Of a DNA stretch of 64,000 nucleotides, positions 59,501 through 64,000 are shown in pieces (position 1 is the first letter of the stretch; every line of letters starts with the position of its first letter). The notes below the pieces were generated by a model, which was not told the origin of the DNA, made no database searches, and worked only from the letters and a program-made list of their open reading frames with translations. This stretch comes from Chaetorhynchus papuensis (Eukaryota; Chordata; Aves; Passeriformes; Rhipiduridae), in the NCBI GenBank assembly GCA_013396525.1, contig VWYX01000259.1, forward strand, positions 124,001 to 188,000, given 5' to 3'. The translations under genes were made by a program, and so were the position numbers.

Positions 59501-62500
59501 GTGATCCACCTTCTAACCAGAAAGCAGCACAATATATTAAACTGTCTTTGATTTTGCAGACAGTATTGCCTTCATGTAGTTAAAAAAACCAGTCACGTTT
59601 TTATCATGAGAATAAGCTGGTGCTGTACATGACGTTAAATAACACTTCCTGGATGGAACAGTTAGAGAGGTGGAGAAACTAATAACAATTTAAGTTCTTT
59701 GTTGGGTACAAAATCAGTTTATTGTATTGACAGACACAAAGAAACAGGCTGCAGGGTGGTGAAAAGGTAGTCAGGTAGACTGGTATTAAAATACATAACT
59801 AGGAATAATGAGATAAGTTAAACAGAGAGACCCCCATAACACGAACATCTTGCACTGCAAAATAGTCTCCCCTAGGATAAGAAGGAACAGTTAGCTTATT
59901 AAATGAGTCATTTAATATGATCAGAAAAAAAGTTGGAAAATGTGCTGTAGGGAACAATCCTGGAGACGGACTACTAGAGATTACTCTTCATTGCCTGTGA
60001 TTATCTGCAGTGACATTTTTTCCCTCATATTCAGAATGTGGAAGTGAGGTAAATGGAGGTTGTGCCTTTCAGTTGCTCAGTTGCACAAGCTGAAAAAAAT
60101 GAGGTTTGATTTCTTAATGACATTGCTTAAGTGAAGAGCACTGACCTTTTCTTTAAAAAGGAGACACACTTATAAACTGCAAAGACAAGGAATTGCCAGC
60201 ATGTGAGCTTAAGCTCCGGTAGGAAGATCAAACACTGAATTTCAGTGCTATGACAGGAAGACCCCTCAGACACCTCCAGCAGTAATGTATGTTTAATCAA
60301 GGGGGAAAAATTTTTTTTTTCTTGTACAAGTGCTTGGAATTTCTAATTAATTTGTACAATATTTATTAAAATTGTGGCTAAGGAGTTTGCTTTTTCATTC
60401 TTTTTATTCTCTTCCTACTCTCAAGTATTCAGAGAGGCTACTGCCTTTTTTGGATGGTTTGGGTTTCTATTAAATGTTACATATCTCTGATAATGAAGAG
60501 TCATTTGTGCATGCAAACAGAATAAATTACACTTCTACCCACCTGACAGAGTGTTATGTTGCTAAAATTGTCTACATGGTGGAAATATACTTGATACTTC
60601 AGGTTTTTAGTGATTTAAATGCACGAGGATGTTTCTGCTCCTGAAATAAGTGGAATAGTTATTAACTTCAGTTGGCACAGCTTTAGACCGTAAGTCAGGA
60701 GAAAGAAACTTAATTCTTCTCCTTTCCCCTGCCACTTTGTGAGAGACTTCAAATTGCTTCACTGAAAATTTCCCATTTCTACTGACTCCTATAGATTAAA
60801 CTCCAGAGAAAAAAATGGGACTGAGATATGACCTGAGCAGAAATCCCCTTATTCACCTGGAAATTAAGATAGTTTTTCAATCCACTCAACAGCTGTCTTA
60901 CAATCTTTACTCTGTGGTTGCACAGTACACTGTCACACAGTAACAGGCAAAGTGATCCAAGGGTGCTGTAGGAGCTCTGGGCCAGAGGAGGAAATGGGCC
61001 CACAGGACCCCTGAGGAAAGCAAATTCTGCTTAGTATCCACTCACTCCTGCTTTGCACTCAGTGAGAAACAGTGCCTGGCTGTGTGAATTCAGATTGGGC
61101 AACTCAGTGACCAGTAACAGCAATAAAGTGTTCCCTCATTGATTTTGGCTTCAGGACCAGATAAGCAGTGTGCCAGACACAGCAGACAGGTGCTTTCTCT
61201 TGCCTGTTAGACACTGCACAACAAAGGAGCTTTAGTGTGTGCATAGATGTCTATGGATGAATGTCCACAGATACACAAATACACACAATTACTAGTTTAT
61301 CTGCTTGCATACCTAAGGCTTATGGAATAGAAGGCAGATGTCACAGACAGATCAAAAATATTTAACTAGCAAAGCTTTATCAATGTCCATTATCTCTGGA
61401 TAAAAAAGATGATTGAGATTTAATGGTCTTCTCTTGCTAAGCCTGTGTGAATGGTGGAGACCAATACTGTTCAAATTATTGAAGAGAGGTCCTGCTCAAG
61501 CACAGGTGTGACTGTTTACGAGAGAAATGGGCAGTCAGGTGGGGACTGCTCTAGGGTTGAACAACCTGCTTTTGTGCCAGTCAGTGCTCTGCTGCATGAC
61601 CCTTCTGTCCATTAGCGTGCAATGTCTTTGGAGCCAAAGTTAATCCCTCTGGTACATCAGAGACACTTCCCATCTGGGAAGCTCACTGGGGGCCTCTCAC
61701 TGCTGCTGGGCTGCCAACAGCACTAAGAACCCTTCAAATGGCACAAACTGAAATGTTACTCAGACACGTCGGGAGATTAAATTCCTCTTACACTGCTAAT
61801 CCTCTGGGGTTTTAGGGATGGCCAAGTGCTATCGCCTTATCTTGTCACCTATAAAAATGTGCATGTGACTGAGAGGCACCAGATGTGTGAGGAAGCTGGG
61901 CAATGTTGGCCTTCTGCCCTCCCTCCTCCCCACCTCTCAGATAACACTGCCCACAGCCCTTCCCTCTGCTCCTAAAGCAAAACTCCAGGGTCGCTATCCC
62001 TGCTCCTCCCACCCCACTCTGAGTTCTGGTTCCCACACCTGACTTTGTAACCCTTATTTTGCTGGGTGTGCAGATGCAGCCTGGCTAATTCTTACCTTGT
62101 ATGCTCTGAAACAGGTGTGCAGCAAATAAGGGAGCCCTGACATGCAGCCTTGGACAGGAAGCAAGTTGCTATTTAAAGTTCCTGCTTTATGGGTGTGTAT
62201 TTCTATTCAGAACCAATTTGGCAATGTCCAGATGGTCTTGCTAGAACACACATAGCTCAAAAGGAATCCAAACACCCTGCTGTGGGTATAATGCTTGTGA
62301 GCTGCATGCAATTTCTCTCTTCATATGGTTTGATTTGGTCACCACTGTTGAATCACAGAGGATCCTGAAGCATTTCAGATGTCATTTATGTCCCCCAAAC
62401 TTGTTATTCTCATGATAGTCTCCCTTGCATGTCACAAATCCAACTAAAAAATAATCTTTCCTTCCATTTAAATGTACTTTGTTTCTCCTTTGAAGCAATA

Positions 62501-64000
62501 CCGGAAAAATGCTTACATGCTGTCAGGAAAAGCTGAATGCAAGAAGCCACACCATTTTCTTTCTGTTATTTTCATGAGCCTAACTGTTTTTTATTTATGA
62601 ACTTTACTTATAAGGAACACTGATTGACCAACTGATAGCTCAAGTTTTATTCAGAATTTTATCTGGACATTTGTTATACATGATCATAATTATGTTTTAT
62701 CTCTTTGAGAACTAAGGGACTAATCCTGCTTCAGTTTAAAAAAAAATTATAAACTCATAAAAATTGTAGTCTTGCATAGACCTACTTGAATACCATTGTA
62801 ATTCTGCAAGAGATACTTAGAAACAGGATAGGTGATCTCTGTGGATAAAGAATTATCATGCTGCAAGTGAAACTGAATATCCAGAGTCCTCAGTCAGTCT
62901 TTTCAGTTTGAATAGGCAATAATCAGGCTGTGAGACTCACCTTGGGGACAGATTGCAGGACTGTTTTGAACAGAAGAACTCTCTGGATTAAAAGAGGCCA
63001 GAGATTTGGTCTGTGCATGGACTCTCTCCTGCATCCTAATTTTTAGTGTGGGCATTTTTCTACTTCTTTGCTTTGATCATTCTGATTAATCATCCTGAGT
63101 GTATCTCATCATAGTAAACTAATGGCTTTTCAAGTCCTGATACCCTGGTACATGGTCAGAGCCCCAAAGGGAGGTGAAACATCCCCTTAACAAACCACCC
63201 ATCTTGTCCCAACATGGGCGAGAGCAGCCTCAACACAAACTGCAGCTAAACCTCTCCTGCCTCCCATCCTCCCAGTGCAGCTCTGGCACCTGGAACCCAG
63301 CAGGAGCTGTGCTGGGAGCTTGAGCACCGTGCAGGGAGTGGGCATGTGGGGCTCAGGACTGCAGGAGGGCAGAGGGGATGGGGAGCTGCTGTGCAAATCT
63401 CCTCCTCTTCTCACTCCTTGGCCCCAAAAGTTTGTGTCTGTCCACATTTGACACTGGAGAGGAGAATGGGGGAATATTCTCTGGTTGCTTTAGTTTATAG
63501 TTCATGCAGGTCCTCTTACCTTACTATGTGCTGTTTTATAAAATTATCACGTTCGTTCCTTAAACTCATTTGTAGTTTTTGATTCATTTCAGTCATCAAC
63601 AGCTGGTAAGAAAGTGATTTCTCGCTGTATTTCAACTAAATATTTGGATGGTTTAGCTTTTGATTAGAGGTTCATTTTTAAACTTTGTTATTATCAGTTG
63701 TTAAAAAGAACAGCTTTTAAAAGTTTTCTAAAAGTTTTAGCTTTTTCCATGAAAAAGCACTTATGTCAGGGGAAGGCATGAGCAGAGTGTGTCTGTTTGC
63801 TAAAAAGCTGCTTTGCATCAGACCCCAGGTATATTAACACCAGCACGATATTAGTGCCCAGGAAGAGTTGGCAAACCCGTTTATTTTTGTATGAAGCCGT
63901 TATCTTTCATAGCACAAGAAGGAAAACAGCAGCCTTGAAAAGACTTTTGTGCTGGATAAACATGAGAGGGTTCTCTGTCAGCCTCCCACTGAGTATGTAC
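56561..64000. other. Long unique non-coding stretch to the window end
   Basis: 7.4 kb with no recognised repeats apart from a short TG run near 57546-57562 and a T run near 60310-60320. GC rises locally at about 61870-62040 and 63190-63440 without an obvious CpG island. Open frames of up to about 103 codons carry no recognised domain. Confidence 0.45.

Noticed and set aside
63180..63440. CpG island or promoter at a GC-rich patch near the window end
   Set aside because: GC is raised but CpG dinucleotides are few, and no first-exon-like structure follows.
1..64000. CRISPR array, operon, prophage or other prokaryotic system
   Set aside because: The sequence is vertebrate. It has no regularly spaced repeats with unique spacers, no dense gene packing and no ribosome-binding-site/ORF pattern.

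Overview
The window looks like non-coding vertebrate DNA, most probably from a bird and specifically a passerine. It is AT-rich, has no bacterial-style gene packing, and carries no open frame that I can recognise as a host protein or exon. The diagnosis rests on the repeats. There are many CR1 (chicken repeat 1) LINE fragments, with 3' tails built on TTGGAAGG and ATTCTGTGAT. There are two fragments of a tRNA-Ile-derived SINE with a CR1-type tail, the arrangement known as TguSINE1 in zebra finch. Several LTRs are of avian type, two of them from the family that begins TGTCCTGGTTT. I could not assign a locus or chromosome. The window may be a gene desert or lie inside a very large intron.

Layout. 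1-6.5 kb: a 5'-truncated SINE, then unique AT-rich sequence with a small 3 x 22 bp minisatellite. 6.5-21.5 kb: mostly unique sequence with short old CR1 scraps, a MIR/CORE-SINE-like remnant near 12.5 kb and a perfect 13-bp-arm hairpin at 20.26 kb. 21.56-22.83 kb: a 1.3 kb minus-strand CR1 with reverse-transcriptase remnants. 22.8-29.9 kb: unique sequence with a perfect 12-bp-arm hairpin at 28.64 kb. 29.897-30.261 kb: a 365-base assembly gap whose right edge looks like the start of an LTR. 31.07-31.60 kb: a probable plus-strand solo LTR with a candidate 6-bp target duplication. 32.6-33.2 kb: two plus-strand CR1 tails in a row. 33.2-43.3 kb: unique sequence with a hexamer and a trinucleotide microsatellite. 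43.31-43.86 kb: a complete minus-strand solo LTR. 45-56.6 kb: the most repeat-dense part, with a CR1 scrap, the second SINE, an AT-rich cruciform-like tract, two internally deleted CR1 elements, a second LTR of the TGTCCTGGTTT family, a poly-T tract broken by NN, and a probable further LTR. 56.6-64 kb: unique sequence.

The most notable observation is that the two neighbouring minus-strand CR1 copies at 49.2-50.2 kb and 52.1-53.4 kb are not simply 5'-truncated. Each joins 5' coding sequence (the ORF2 endonuclease in one, the ORF1 esterase plus the start of ORF2 in the other) directly to the 3' UTR, with the reverse transcriptase missing. The 52 kb copy also carries the same type of 3' tail as the SINE at 47.9 kb, so a LINE tail and the SINE that borrowed it sit about 4 kb apart. 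These readings come from recognising sequence patterns by eye. No alignment or database search was run, so repeat boundaries are approximate (often +/- 10-50 bp).
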